This document shows positions 44,632-53,254 of a DNA stretch of 64,000 nt, one piece after another (position 1 is the stretch's first letter; each line of letters begins with the position of its first letter). The notes below the pieces were generated by a model. The model saw nothing but the letters and a program-made list of their open reading frames with translations, was not told the origin of the DNA and searched no databases. Source of the DNA: Asaia bogorensis (GTDB lineage: Bacteria > Pseudomonadota > Alphaproteobacteria > Reyranellales > Reyranellaceae); contig CAMDCE010000014.1 in the NCBI GenBank assembly GCA_945889625.1, positions 36,276 through 100,275 on the forward strand, in the 5' to 3' direction. Position numbers and translations under genes: made by a program.

Positions 44632-45639
44632 GTGCTGAAGCTCGGATACAAGGCGTCGGCCGAACAATTCGCGCCGACCAAGCTGCTCGACTTCTCCAGC
44701 CTGGCCGAGACGGTCGGGTTCGACTCGGTGTTCGTCAGCGACCATTTCCAGCCCTGGAAGCATGTCGACGGCCACGCGCCGTTCTCGCTCACCTGGCTGG
44801 GTGCGCTGGGCGCGCGGACCTCGCGCGTCGTCATGGGTACCAGCGTGCTGACGCCGACTTTCCGCTACCATCCCTCGATCGTGGCCCAGGCCTTCGGCAC
44901 CTTGGGCGCGATGTTCCCAGGCCGTGTGATACTGGGCATCGGCACCGGCGAATCGCTGAACGAGGTGCCGTCGACCGGCGCGCCGTGGCCCGAGTTCAAG
45001 GAGCGCTTCGCCCGGCTCCGCGAGGCGGTGACCTTGATCCGCACCCTGTGGCGCGGCGAGCGCATCAGCTTCGAGGGCGAATACTACAAGACCGAAAAGG
45101 CCACCATCTACGATCGTCCCGACATCGAAGTGCCGATCTATGTCGCGGCTGCCGGCGCGCTGGTCGCGCGCTATGCCGGCCGCTCAGGCGACGGCTTCAT
45201 CTGCACCAGCGGCAAGAAGTGGGATCTCTACACCGAAACGCTGCTGCCCAAGGTCGCCGAGGGAATTGCGGCGGCTCAAGAACCCAAGAAGCAGCCCTAC
45301 GACTATATGATAGAGGTCAAGGTCTCGTTCGACACCGACAAGAAGCGCGCGCTGAATGACACGCGCCACTGGGCGGCGCTGGCCTTGACGCCCGAGGAGA
45401 AGATGTCGGTCGAGGACCCTGTCGAGATGCAGCGCCTGGCCGATGCCCTGCCGCTGGAACGCGCGGCGAGTCGCTGGATCGTGTCGAACGATCCCGATGA
45501 GCATGTCGAGAAGATCGGTGCCTATGTGGGGCTGGGCTTCCGCCATCTCGTGTTCCATGCGCCGGGACCCGACCAGGAGCGCTTCCTGCGGCTCTACGGT
45601 GAACAGGTCCTGCCGCGCCTGCGCAAGAAATACGGCTGA
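44632..45639 (+). CDS. fgd: F420-dependent glucose-6-phosphate dehydrogenase (FGD-like)
   Basis: The 335-residue GTG-started protein resembles mycobacterial FGD1 along its whole length: [62 protein letters not shown] and [15 protein letters not shown]. From memory of FGD1, the F420 residues His40, Trp44 and Glu109 correspond to His38, Trp42 and Glu107. The phosphate-binding Thr195, Lys198, Lys259 and Arg283 correspond to Thr192, Lys195, Lys257 and Arg281. It would oxidise glucose 6-phosphate while reducing F420. The stop overlaps the cofE start (TGATG), coupling it to cofactor synthesis. The ribosome-binding site is aagga. Confidence 0.88.
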   Translation: MLKLGYKASAEQFAPTKLLDFSSLAETVGFDSVFVSDHFQPWKHVDGHAPFSLTWLGALGARTSRVVMGTSVLTPTFRYHPSIVAQAFGTLGAMFPGRVILGIGTGESLNEVPSTGAPWPEFKERFARLREAVTLIRTLWRGERISFEGEYYKTEKATIYDRPDIEVPIYVAAAGALVARYAGRSGDGFICTSGKKWDLYTETLLPKVAEGIAAAQEPKKQPYDYMIEVKVSFDTDKKRALNDTRHWAALALTPEEKMSVEDPVEMQRLADALPLERAASRWIVSNDPDEHVEKIGAYVGLGFRHLVFHAPGPDQERFLRLYGEQVLPRLRKKYG

Positions 45640-46403
45640 TGCAACGGGTCGAGCTGATCGCCGTCCCGGGCATTCCCCTGGTGAAGCCGGGCGACGATCT
45701 GGCGGCGCTGATCGCTTCAGGCCTGACCGCAGGCGGCCTGCAGCCGCGCAGCAACGACGTGCTGGTGCTGGCGCAAAAGGTCGTCTCCAAGGCGGAAGGC
45801 CGCAGCGTCGATCTTGCCACGGTGAAGCCTTCGCCGCGCGCCGTTTCACTCGCGGCCGAAGTGCAGAAGGACCCGCGCCTGGTCGAGCTGATCCTCTCGG
45901 AATCGGTCCGCGTCGTGCGCTCGCGGCCCAATGTGCTGATAGTCGAGCACCGGCTGGGCTTCGTCATGGCCAATGCCGGCATCGACCAGTCCAATGTCGG
46001 GCCGACCGACGGCGTCGAGCGCGCCCTGATGTTGCCGGTCGATCCCGACGGCAGCGCCGCGAAGCTGCGGGCTCGCCTGGCCGAGCTCTGCGGCGTGTCG
46101 CTCGCCGTGGTGATCATCGACAGTTTCGGCCGGGCGTGGCGGCGCGGCACGTGCGGCGTGGCGATCGGCGCGGCGGGCCTGCCGGCGCTGCTCGACCTGC
46201 GCGGCAATCCCGACCTGTTCGGCCGCGCCCTGCAGGTGAGCATCTCGGGGTTTGCCGACGAGATCGCAGCCGCCGCTTCGCTGGTGATGGGCCAGGGCAA
46301 CGAGGCGCAGCCGGCCGTACTGATGCGTGGCCTTAGTTGGTCGGCGCCCGCCAACCCGGCGTCGGAACTCATCCGGCCGGCGGCCGAGGACATGTTCCGG
46401 TGA
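45639..46403 (+). CDS. cofE: Coenzyme F420-0:L-glutamate ligase
   Basis: The 254-residue enzyme adds gamma-linked glutamates to F420-0 using GTP. Landmarks are NDVLVLAQKVVSKAEGR, VMANAGIDQSNVG, VVIIDSFGRAWRRGTCGVAIGAAGLPAL and a DEIAAAASLVMGQGNE metal region. It is the single-domain form and lacks the flavin reductase domain fused to it in mycobacterial FbiB. The start overlaps the fgd stop, and its stop overlaps the GTG start of cofD. Confidence 0.93.
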   Translation: MQRVELIAVPGIPLVKPGDDLAALIASGLTAGGLQPRSNDVLVLAQKVVSKAEGRSVDLATVKPSPRAVSLAAEVQKDPRLVELILSESVRVVRSRPNVLIVEHRLGFVMANAGIDQSNVGPTDGVERALMLPVDPDGSAAKLRARLAELCGVSLAVVIIDSFGRAWRRGTCGVAIGAAGLPALLDLRGNPDLFGRALQVSISGFADEIAAAASLVMGQGNEAQPAVLMRGLSWSAPANPASELIRPAAEDMFR

Positions 46404-47332
46404 GCAACGGGCTGGTCGTCGCCCTGTCGGGCGGCGTCGGCGGTGCCAAGCTGGCGCTGGGCCTCAGCCACGTCGTGCCGCCGCAGGATCTGCTGGTCGT
46501 GGCGAACACCGGCGATGATTTCGAGCATCTCGGCCTCAGCATTTCGCCCGACATCGATACGCTCACCTATGTGCTGGCCGGCCTCGACAATACCGAACAG
46601 GGCTGGGGCCGGCACGACGAGACCTGGTCCTTCATGGACACGATCGGCGCGGTGGGCGGCGAGACCTGGTTTCGCCTCGGCGACCGCGACCTCGCCCTCC
46701 ATGTCGAACGCACGCGTCGTCTGAGGTCCGGCGAGACGCTGTCGCAGATCACGACGGACATATGCCGTCGGTTGCGCGTCCGCCCGCGCATCCTGCCGAT
46801 GAGCGACGACCCCGTGCACACGCGCGTACGCAGCAACGAGGGTTGGATCGACTTCCAGGATTATTTCGTGCGCCAGCAGTGCCGGCCGGTCGTGCGCGAG
46901 CTCGCCTTCACCGGCGTGGCTGATGCGCGACCGCAAGCCGACATCATGGCGGCGCTGGACGGCGGCAAGGTGCGCGCGGTCGTGATCTGCCCATCCAATC
47001 CCTTCATCAGCATCGAGCCGATCCTGTCCGTGCCGGGCCTGCGGGCCGCGATCGCCTCCTGCGGCGCGCCCGTCGTCGCGGTGTCGCCCATCGTCGGCGG
47101 CCGCGCGGTCAAGGGGCCGACCGACAAGATGCTGCAGGAGCTTGGCCTGCCCGTGACCTCTGCCGCCGTGGCCGCACGTTACGGCAGTCTGCTCACGGGC
47201 TACGTCGTCGACCAGGCCGACTCGCAGGGCGTCCAGGCAAGGCTGCATGTCACCCCAACCCTGATGAGGACCCTCGACGACAAGAAGGCGCTGGCACGTA
47301 CCGTCCTCGCCTTTGCCGATTCGCTCAAATGA
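46400..47332 (+). CDS. cofD: 2-phospho-L-lactate transferase (F420-0 synthase family)
   Basis: The 310-residue GTG-started enzyme joins the activated phospho-lactyl-type unit to Fo. Family phrases are LVVALSGGVGGAKLALGLSH, LLVVANTGDDFEHLGLSISPD, LGDRDLALHVERTR, ILPMSDDPVHTRV and ICPSNPFISIEPIL. The start overlaps the cofE stop (GTGA), and its stop overlaps the cofC start (ATGA). Confidence 0.94.
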   Translation: MSNGLVVALSGGVGGAKLALGLSHVVPPQDLLVVANTGDDFEHLGLSISPDIDTLTYVLAGLDNTEQGWGRHDETWSFMDTIGAVGGETWFRLGDRDLALHVERTRRLRSGETLSQITTDICRRLRVRPRILPMSDDPVHTRVRSNEGWIDFQDYFVRQQCRPVVRELAFTGVADARPQADIMAALDGGKVRAVVICPSNPFISIEPILSVPGLRAAIASCGAPVVAVSPIVGGRAVKGPTDKMLQELGLPVTSAAVAARYGSLLTGYVVDQADSQGVQARLHVTPTLMRTLDDKKALARTVLAFADSLK

Positions 47333-48009
47333 ACACGAAGGACATCTGGGCGATCGTGCCAATCAAGGAGCTGGACGGCGCCAAGCAGCGCCTCGCCCCC
47401 CTGCTCTCGCCCGCGCAACGCCGCGCGCTGATCGAAGTGATGATGGGCGAAGTGCTGCAGGCCCTGGCCGGCGTGCGCGACCTGGGCGGGATCATGGTCG
47501 TGACCCTCGATCCTCACGCGACGGCGCTGGCGTCCCGGCTCGGCGCGCGCGTGGTGACCGACGGTGCGCGCGACGGACACACTGGCAGCGTCACGGCCGG
47601 GCTGAAGCTCCTTGCGCAAGACGGCCGCGGCGGCATGATGACCCTGCCGGCCGACATTCCCGCTGCCACCACGGCGGAGATCGAGGCGGTGCTGGCGGCG
47701 CACAAAGCGGCACCCTCCTTCACCATCTCGCCGGCGCATGACGACCTCGGATCGAATACCGTGATCTGCTCGCCACCGAACTCCGTGCCGCTGCGCTTCG
47801 GCGAGAACAGCTACTTCCCCCATCTCGACGCGGCGCGTCGGGCCGGCATCGAGCCCGTGATTGTCCGCCAGCCCGGCATCGCTATGGATATCGACCATCC
47901 CGCCGACCTGGCGGCGTTCCTGCGCCTGGCGCAATCGGCCGGCACGCGCACGCGCGCCTGGCTCGAGGCCGAAGGCGTGCCGCGACTGCTCGTCGAGAAG
48001 GGATTTTAG
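47329..48009 (+). CDS. cofC: 2-phospho-L-lactate guanylyltransferase family
   Basis: The 226-residue nucleotidyltransferase (IWAIVPIKELDGAKQRLAPLL, RDGHTGSVTAGL, MMTLPADIPAATTAEI, DIDHPADLAAFL) activates the three-carbon unit of F420 with GTP. Family members use 2-phospholactate, phosphoenolpyruvate or 3-phosphoglycerate, and sequence alone does not decide which. The stop codon TAG interlocks with the TAA stop of the convergent cofGH gene. Confidence 0.92.
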   Translation: MNTKDIWAIVPIKELDGAKQRLAPLLSPAQRRALIEVMMGEVLQALAGVRDLGGIMVVTLDPHATALASRLGARVVTDGARDGHTGSVTAGLKLLAQDGRGGMMTLPADIPAATTAEIEAVLAAHKAAPSFTISPAHDDLGSNTVICSPPNSVPLRFGENSYFPHLDAARRAGIEPVIVRQPGIAMDIDHPADLAAFLRLAQSAGTRTRAWLEAEGVPRLLVEKGF

Positions 48010-50330
48010 GCGGCGACCCGCTTGCGCGGCGGGGTGAGCACGATCGGGGCGAGATCCTCGGCCACGAATGACGCAGCGCGGCGCTCCTCGGGAACCGGCC
48101 GGTAGAGCGTGTCGCGCTGCTGCGGCTCGCGGCCGATCGAGCGGATCAGGGCTTCCATGGCGTCGGGCGGGAATTCCTGGCCGTGCTGCGTGCCGGCGGC
48201 GCGCGAGATGCTCTCGTTCATCAAGGTGCCACCGAGATCGTTGGCACCCGACTCGAGGCAGATCGCAGCCCCTGCAGGCCCCATCTTGACCCACGAGGTC
48301 TGGATGTTGGGGATCGCCGGATGCAGGACGAGCCGCGCCACCGAATGCATGATCACTGCTTCGCGGAAGGTCGGGCCTTTGCGCGCCCGGCCGTGGCGGT
48401 ACATCGGCGCTTCCATGTGCACGAAGGGCAGCGGCACGAACTCAGTGAAGCCGCCGGTCTCGACCTGCAGGTCGCGCAGCGCCAGGAGATGGCGCGCCCA
48501 GGCAAGCGAGGTCTCGACATGGCCGTACATGATCGTCGAGGTCGTGCGCAGGCCGGCCTTGTGCGCGGCGCGCTGCACGTCGAGCCATTGCCCGGTGTTG
48601 ATCTTGTCGGGGCAGATGATGGCGCGGACCTCGTCGTCGAGGATCTCGGCCGCCGTGCCCGGCAGGGTGCCGAGTCCCGCTTGGTGCAGGCGGGCGAGAA
48701 AATCTGGAATCGGCTGCTGCAGTGTCGCCGCGCCTTGCGTCACTTCCAGTGCCGAGAAGGCGTGGATGTGCATGCCGGGCACCGCTTCCTTGATGGCCTT
48801 GCAGATCGCGACGTAGGTCTCGCCGGTGTAGTCGGGATGGATGCCGCCCTGCATGCAGACTTCGGTGGCGCCGCGCTGCCAGGCCTCGACGGCGCGCCGC
48901 TTCACCTCGTCGAGCGCCAGATCGTAGGGCGCGCCGCGCAGATCCTCATGCGTGCGGCCCTTGGAGAAAGCGCAGAATTTGCAGCGGAAATAGCAGATGT
49001 TGGTGTAGTTGATGTTGCGGTTGACGACGTAGCGCACGACGTCGCCGCTGACCGCTTGGCGGAGCGCATTGGCGGCGCTGGTGACATGGCGATAGTCGGC
49101 GTCGCGCGCCGCGAACAGGCGGACGATCTCGGAATGGTTGAGGCGCTGGCCCGACGTGGCGCGATCGACGCTGCGCACGATCTCGGGATCGACCTGGCTC
49201 GAGAGCACCAGCGGCGCCGGCGGCGGCTCGGTGTTGCCCGGTGCCCAACCGTCGTCGCGCGCGAACCCTTCCGAATCGCTCATGCGCCGGACGTGCGTCG
49301 CCACTTCGGGTGCAAGCCAGGTGTCGGCATCGCGCACGTAAGCCGGATAGATCGCCAGCCGATTGACCAGATGCTTGCCCTGTCCGGCGCTGAGCCGCGC
49401 CAGTTCGTCGACGGCGGGCCACGGCGCCTCAGGATTCACATGGTCGGGCGTCACCGGCGAGATGCCGCCCCAGTCGTTCAGCCCCGACTCGATCAGCCGC
49501 GGATAGACGCCGGGCGACAGGTTGGGCGGCGCCTGGATGTTCATGTCGGGCCCGAGGATCCGGCGTGCCGTGGCGATGGTCCAAAGCAGATCGCCGAGAT
49601 CGGGCTCGTCGGCGTCGGCGCGCTTGGTGTCGGGCTTGGCGCGGAAATTCTGGACGATGACTTCCTGGATGTGGCCGTAGGTGGCATGCAGGTCGCGGAT
49701 CGCCTGTAGCGCCTCGACCCGCTCCTCGCGCGTCTCGCCGATACCGATCAGGATGCCGGTGGTGAACGGCACCTTGAGTTCGCCGGCCAGCCGAATGGTC
49801 TCCAGCCGCACGGCAGGATGCTTGTCGGGCGAGCCGAAATGCACGCCGCCCCTCTCGCACAGCCGCTCGCTAGTCGATTCCAGCATGATGCCCTGGCTGG
49901 CGGTGACGGCGCGGAGGCCCGCGATCTCCTCGCGCGTCATGACGCCGGGATTGGCATGCGGCAGCAGGCCGGTCTCGCGCAGCACCAGGCCGCACATCGC
50001 CGTCAGGTAGCTGATCGTGGTCTCATGGCCCAACGCGGCCAGCGCGTCGCGCGCCGCCTGGTAGCGCAGCTCCGGCTTGTCGCCCAGGGTGAACAGCGCC
50101 TCGGTGCAGCCCGCCGCCTGGCCGGCGCGGGCGATGGCCAGCACCTGGTCGGGCGAGAGATAGGCCGGCTGGCCGGCCTGCGGACGCTCCGCGAAGGTGC
50201 AGTAGTGGCAGACGTCGCGGCAAAGGTGCGTCAGCGGAATGAACACCTTGCGCGAATAGGAAATCAGCCGCCCGTGGCCGCGATCGCGCAGCCGGGCCGC
50301 CTCCGCCATCAATTCCGAAAGCTCAACCAT
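48006..50330 (-). CDS. fbiC: Fo synthase, fused CofG-CofH (FbiC-type)
   Basis: The 774-residue protein has two radical-SAM halves. The N-terminal CofG half carries CRDVCHYC (Cys37, 41, 44), and the C-terminal CofH half carries CYFRCKFC (Cys446, 450, 453). Together they build the deazaflavin Fo from tyrosine and a ribityl pyrimidine. CofG features such as NFRAKPDT and CofH features such as EVCMQGGIHPDYTG and WVKMGP are present. The start at 50330 gives MVELSELMAEA. An upstream extension is possible but unlike the family. It converges on cofC and diverges from an LLM gene. Confidence 0.95.
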   Translation of the reverse strand: MVELSELMAEAARLRDRGHGRLISYSRKVFIPLTHLCRDVCHYCTFAERPQAGQPAYLSPDQVLAIARAGQAAGCTEALFTLGDKPELRYQAARDALAALGHETTISYLTAMCGLVLRETGLLPHANPGVMTREEIAGLRAVTASQGIMLESTSERLCERGGVHFGSPDKHPAVRLETIRLAGELKVPFTTGILIGIGETREERVEALQAIRDLHATYGHIQEVIVQNFRAKPDTKRADADEPDLGDLLWTIATARRILGPDMNIQAPPNLSPGVYPRLIESGLNDWGGISPVTPDHVNPEAPWPAVDELARLSAGQGKHLVNRLAIYPAYVRDADTWLAPEVATHVRRMSDSEGFARDDGWAPGNTEPPPAPLVLSSQVDPEIVRSVDRATSGQRLNHSEIVRLFAARDADYRHVTSAANALRQAVSGDVVRYVVNRNINYTNICYFRCKFCAFSKGRTHEDLRGAPYDLALDEVKRRAVEAWQRGATEVCMQGGIHPDYTGETYVAICKAIKEAVPGMHIHAFSALEVTQGAATLQQPIPDFLARLHQAGLGTLPGTAAEILDDEVRAIICPDKINTGQWLDVQRAAHKAGLRTTSTIMYGHVETSLAWARHLLALRDLQVETGGFTEFVPLPFVHMEAPMYRHGRARKGPTFREAVIMHSVARLVLHPAIPNIQTSWVKMGPAGAAICLESGANDLGGTLMNESISRAAGTQHGQEFPPDAMEALIRSIGREPQQRDTLYRPVPEERRAASFVAEDLAPIVLTPPRKRVAA

Positions 50331-50409
50331 GGCCCGACGATAGCGGCAATCCCGGCCGCCTGCATCGTGTAGTATGCCGGCTCCAACGCTGGCTTTGAGG
50401 GGGACAGAC

Positions 50410-51363
50410 ATGCAATTCGGCTTCAACGCACCGACCGCCGGGCCGATGTCGGCGACCGATCAACTCGTGCGCCTGGTGGTGGAAGGCGAGGCCATGGGTT
50501 TCGACTACGCCACCTTCAGCGACCATGTCGTCATCCCGACCGACATCGAGGCCAAATATCCCTACAGCAATACTGGTGAATTCCCCGCAGGGTCCCGTGT
50601 CGAGCGGCATGAACAGCTGATCGAGATGGCGTTCGTCGCGGCCAAGACCAGGAAGCTGCGGCTGGTGTCGTCGGTGATGGTGGTGCCGCATCGCCCCGCG
50701 GTACTGACCGCCAAGATGCTGGCGACCATCGACGTGCTGTCGGGCGGCCGCCTGGTGCTGGGCATCGGTGCCGGCTGGATGAAGGAGGAGTTCGAGGCGA
50801 TCCAGGCGCCCGATTTCGCGGAGCGCGGCAAGGTCACCGACGAATACATCAAGGCCTTCATCGAGCTGTGGACCAATCCCAAGCCCAAGTTCGCCGGCAG
50901 GTACGTGCGCTTCGAGAACATCCTGATGGACCCTAAGCCGGTGCAGAAGCCGCATCCGCCGATCTGGGTCGGCGGCGAGAGCGGCCCGGCGCTGCGCCGT
51001 ACGGCGGCACTTGGCGATGCCTGGTATCCGATCGGCACCAACCCCGCCAATCCGCTCGACAGCCTCAAGCGCCTCAAGACCCAGGTGGACCGCCTGCGCA
51101 AGATGACCGCGGAGGCCGGCCGCAAGCCCGAGGCGGTGGGGCTGACGCTGCGCGTCACGGTGTTCGGCGAGAACGCGCCGGCCAAGGCGGGCGACGGCGA
51201 GCGGCGGTTGTTCTCGGGCAAGCCGGCCGAACTCGCCGCCGACATCAAGGCGCTCGGCGCCATGGGCGTCGGCTGCCTCGATTTCGGCTTCCTCGGCAGC
51301 ACGGTCGATGCCGTGCTGGCCGAGATGCAGAAGTTCCGCCGGGACGTGCTGGCGCTGGTCTAG
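50410..51363 (+). CDS. LLM class F420-dependent oxidoreductase
   Basis: The 317-residue protein (MQFGFNAPTAGPMSATDQLV, TFSDHVVIPTDIEAKYPYS, RLVLGIGAGWMKEEFEAI, PPIWVGGESGPALRRTAALG) is of the F420-type LLM group. It diverges from fbiC with about 80 bp between starts, suggesting joint regulation. Its stop TAG and the stop of the next gene share the palindrome CTAG. The substrate is unknown. Confidence 0.85.
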   Translation: MQFGFNAPTAGPMSATDQLVRLVVEGEAMGFDYATFSDHVVIPTDIEAKYPYSNTGEFPAGSRVERHEQLIEMAFVAAKTRKLRLVSSVMVVPHRPAVLTAKMLATIDVLSGGRLVLGIGAGWMKEEFEAIQAPDFAERGKVTDEYIKAFIELWTNPKPKFAGRYVRFENILMDPKPVQKPHPPIWVGGESGPALRRTAALGDAWYPIGTNPANPLDSLKRLKTQVDRLRKMTAEAGRKPEAVGLTLRVTVFGENAPAKAGDGERRLFSGKPAELAADIKALGAMGVGCLDFGFLGSTVDAVLAEMQKFRRDVLALV

Positions 51364-52211
51364 GCCACCGCCCGCAACAGCTTCGCCCAGCGGTCGAGCT
51401 CGGGCAGGATGACATCCGCCTTGGCCGACTCGAGGCTGACCACCACGCGCTCGACACCGAGGTCGCGGTCGCGCTTCAGCTCGGCCTCGTCCTCCTTCGA
51501 GCCCCAGATGCTGATCGACAGCGAGGCCGGATCACGATTGGCTTCCTTCGCCATGTCGCGAAACTTGGGGAACAGCTCCCGCACGTCGGCATAGGCCTTG
51601 CGCGCGCGCAGCGGTATCCAGCCGTCGCCGTAGCGCAGGGCACGGCGGGCGCCGTAGGGGAAGGCGCCGCCGACCAGGATCGGCGGATGGGGCTTTTGCG
51701 CGGGCTTGGGCCAGCTCATCATGGGATCGAACTTGACCATGTCGCCGTGATACTCGGCCTTGGACTTGCTCCAGATCACCTTCATCGCCTCGATGCGCTC
51801 GCGCACGAGCTTGTGGCGGCTCTCGAACGCGGTGCCGTGGTTCTCCATCTCGTCCTGGTTCCAGCCGTTGCCGACGCCAAACAGGAAGCGGCCGCCCGAA
51901 AGCTGGTCGATCGACGACACCAGCTTGGCCGTCTGGATCGGATCGCGCTGGTTGACCAGGCAGACGCCGGTGCCGACCTTGAGTTTTTTGGTGACGGCGG
52001 CCGCTGCCATCAAGGCCACGAACGGGTCCATGGCGTCATAGTATTTCTTGGGCAGATCCCCGCCGCCGGGAAACGGCGATTTGCGCGTCAGCGGAATGTG
52101 CGAGTGCTCGGGCGCCCACACCGAGTCGAAGCCGCGTTCCTCCAGTGCCTTGCCCAGCTCGCCGGGCGACATCGAGTAGTCGGTGAAAAACATTGCCGCG
52201 CCGATTTTCAT
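51360..52211 (-). CDS. LLM class F420-dependent oxidoreductase
   Basis: The 283-residue protein (MKIGAAMFFTDYSMSPGELG, VWAPEHSHIPLTRKSPFPGGG, RFLFGVGNGWNQDEMENHG, PPILVGGAFPYGARRALRYG) is closely similar to the product of 53251-54108 and likely arose by duplication. The ribosome-binding site is aggagga. A ~100-bp inverted-repeat element separates it from the next gene upstream. Confidence 0.85.
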   Translation of the reverse strand: MKIGAAMFFTDYSMSPGELGKALEERGFDSVWAPEHSHIPLTRKSPFPGGGDLPKKYYDAMDPFVALMAAAAVTKKLKVGTGVCLVNQRDPIQTAKLVSSIDQLSGGRFLFGVGNGWNQDEMENHGTAFESRHKLVRERIEAMKVIWSKSKAEYHGDMVKFDPMMSWPKPAQKPHPPILVGGAFPYGARRALRYGDGWIPLRARKAYADVRELFPKFRDMAKEANRDPASLSISIWGSKEDEAELKRDRDLGVERVVVSLESAKADVILPELDRWAKLLRAVA

Positions 52212-52225
52212 GGTTTCCTCCTAGA

Positions 52226-52320
52226 GCGTGATGACTTTCAGTTGACTCGCGCGTCGGCCCAGCACTGGCGCCGCTTCGCTGCGAGAGCTGGGCCGACGCG
52301 AAATGCCAAAGTCATCACGC
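52226..52320. repeat. Double inverted-repeat element (tagagcgtgatgac type)
   Basis: Outer arms gcgtgatgacttt and aaagtcatcacgc (52226-52238, 52308-52320) and inner arms gcgtcggcccagc and gctgggccgacgc (52251-52263, 52287-52299) are each perfect 13-bp reverse complements. The element fills the gap between two same-strand LLM genes. It resembles the palindromic intergenic elements starting with tagagc that are common in alphaproteobacteria. Confidence 0.65.
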
Positions 52321-52321
52321 T

Positions 52322-53254
52322 TTAGGCCGCCTTCGGCCATTTCGCGCCGACACGCGGCAGCACTTTTTCTATGAGCTGCCGGGTCTGGGCAAGGACGCTC
52401 GCACCGTCACCGACCGGCCGCAGGATGAATTTCTGGACACCGACGTCGAAATACTCGGCGACCCGGTCGAGGATCGCCGTCTCGTCGCCGATCGCGAAAT
52501 AGCGCTCTGGGTCGCGGTTGGTGCGCTTGGCATAGGCCGCCATGGCGCCCGAGACCACGCCGTCGGAGACCTTGCCGAAATAGAAGGGGAAGGCTGCGCC
52601 ATAGTGGTCCTCGTCGATCGAACGGCCGGCTGCCGCCGCGGCGTGCTTGATGGCGGCGACGATGCGGCCAGCGTCTTCCGGACCCTCCGGACCCCCCTGC
52701 CAGCCGGTGCCGTAGCGCGCCGTCCTCCGGACCGCCGCGTCCGACGAGCCGCCGATCCACATCGGCAGGTCGGGCTGCACCGGCTTGGGCGAGATCGAGG
52801 CGCCCGAGAGGTGATAGTGCTTGCCGGCAAAGTCGACGCTGTCCTCGCGCCACAGGCGGGCGATGATTTCGAGACTTTCGTCGGTGCGACGGCCGCGGGT
52901 CTTGGTGTCGATGTCGAGCGCCTGCCATTCCGGCCCGAGCGGGCTGCCGATGCCGAAGGCCGGCAGCAGTCGGCCCTCGGAAAGCACGTCGATCGTGGCG
53001 CACTGCTTGGCCAGCAGCACCGGATCGCGTAGCGCCAGTGACACGACGTTCATGCCAAAGCGCATCCGCCGCGTGCGGCCGGCAAGCGCCGCCATGGTCG
53101 CCATGCATTCGAGGATCGGCTGGCGGCTGACCAGGCGGTCGGTCTGCCACAGCGAATCGACGCCGCCCGCCTCGCAGAGATCGACCCAACGCCAGTAGTC
53201 GGCCCCCGACCCGAAGGGAAAATCCATCAGGCCGAGGCCGACCGCGACGGTCAT
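52322..53254 (-). CDS. LLM class flavin/F420-dependent oxidoreductase
   Basis: The 310-residue protein (VAVGLGLMDFPFGSGADYWRW, LWQTDRLVSRQPILECMATM, RMRFGMNVVSLALRDPVLLA, LPMWIGGSSDAAVRRTARYG) is a luciferase-like enzyme of a somewhat different branch from its neighbours. Its start overlaps the stop of the upstream LLM gene (ATGA), so the two are translated together. The substrate is unknown. Confidence 0.83.
   Translation of the reverse strand: MTVAVGLGLMDFPFGSGADYWRWVDLCEAGGVDSLWQTDRLVSRQPILECMATMAALAGRTRRMRFGMNVVSLALRDPVLLAKQCATIDVLSEGRLLPAFGIGSPLGPEWQALDIDTKTRGRRTDESLEIIARLWREDSVDFAGKHYHLSGASISPKPVQPDLPMWIGGSSDAAVRRTARYGTGWQGGPEGPEDAGRIVAAIKHAAAAAGRSIDEDHYGAAFPFYFGKVSDGVVSGAMAAYAKRTNRDPERYFAIGDETAILDRVAEYFDVGVQKFILRPVGDGASVLAQTRQLIEKVLPRVGAKWPKAA

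Noticed and set aside
48183..49709. 508-codon open frame antisense to fbiC
   Set aside because: The opposite strand carries two intact radical-SAM motifs. The antisense protein is low-complexity His/Arg/Asp-rich sequence.
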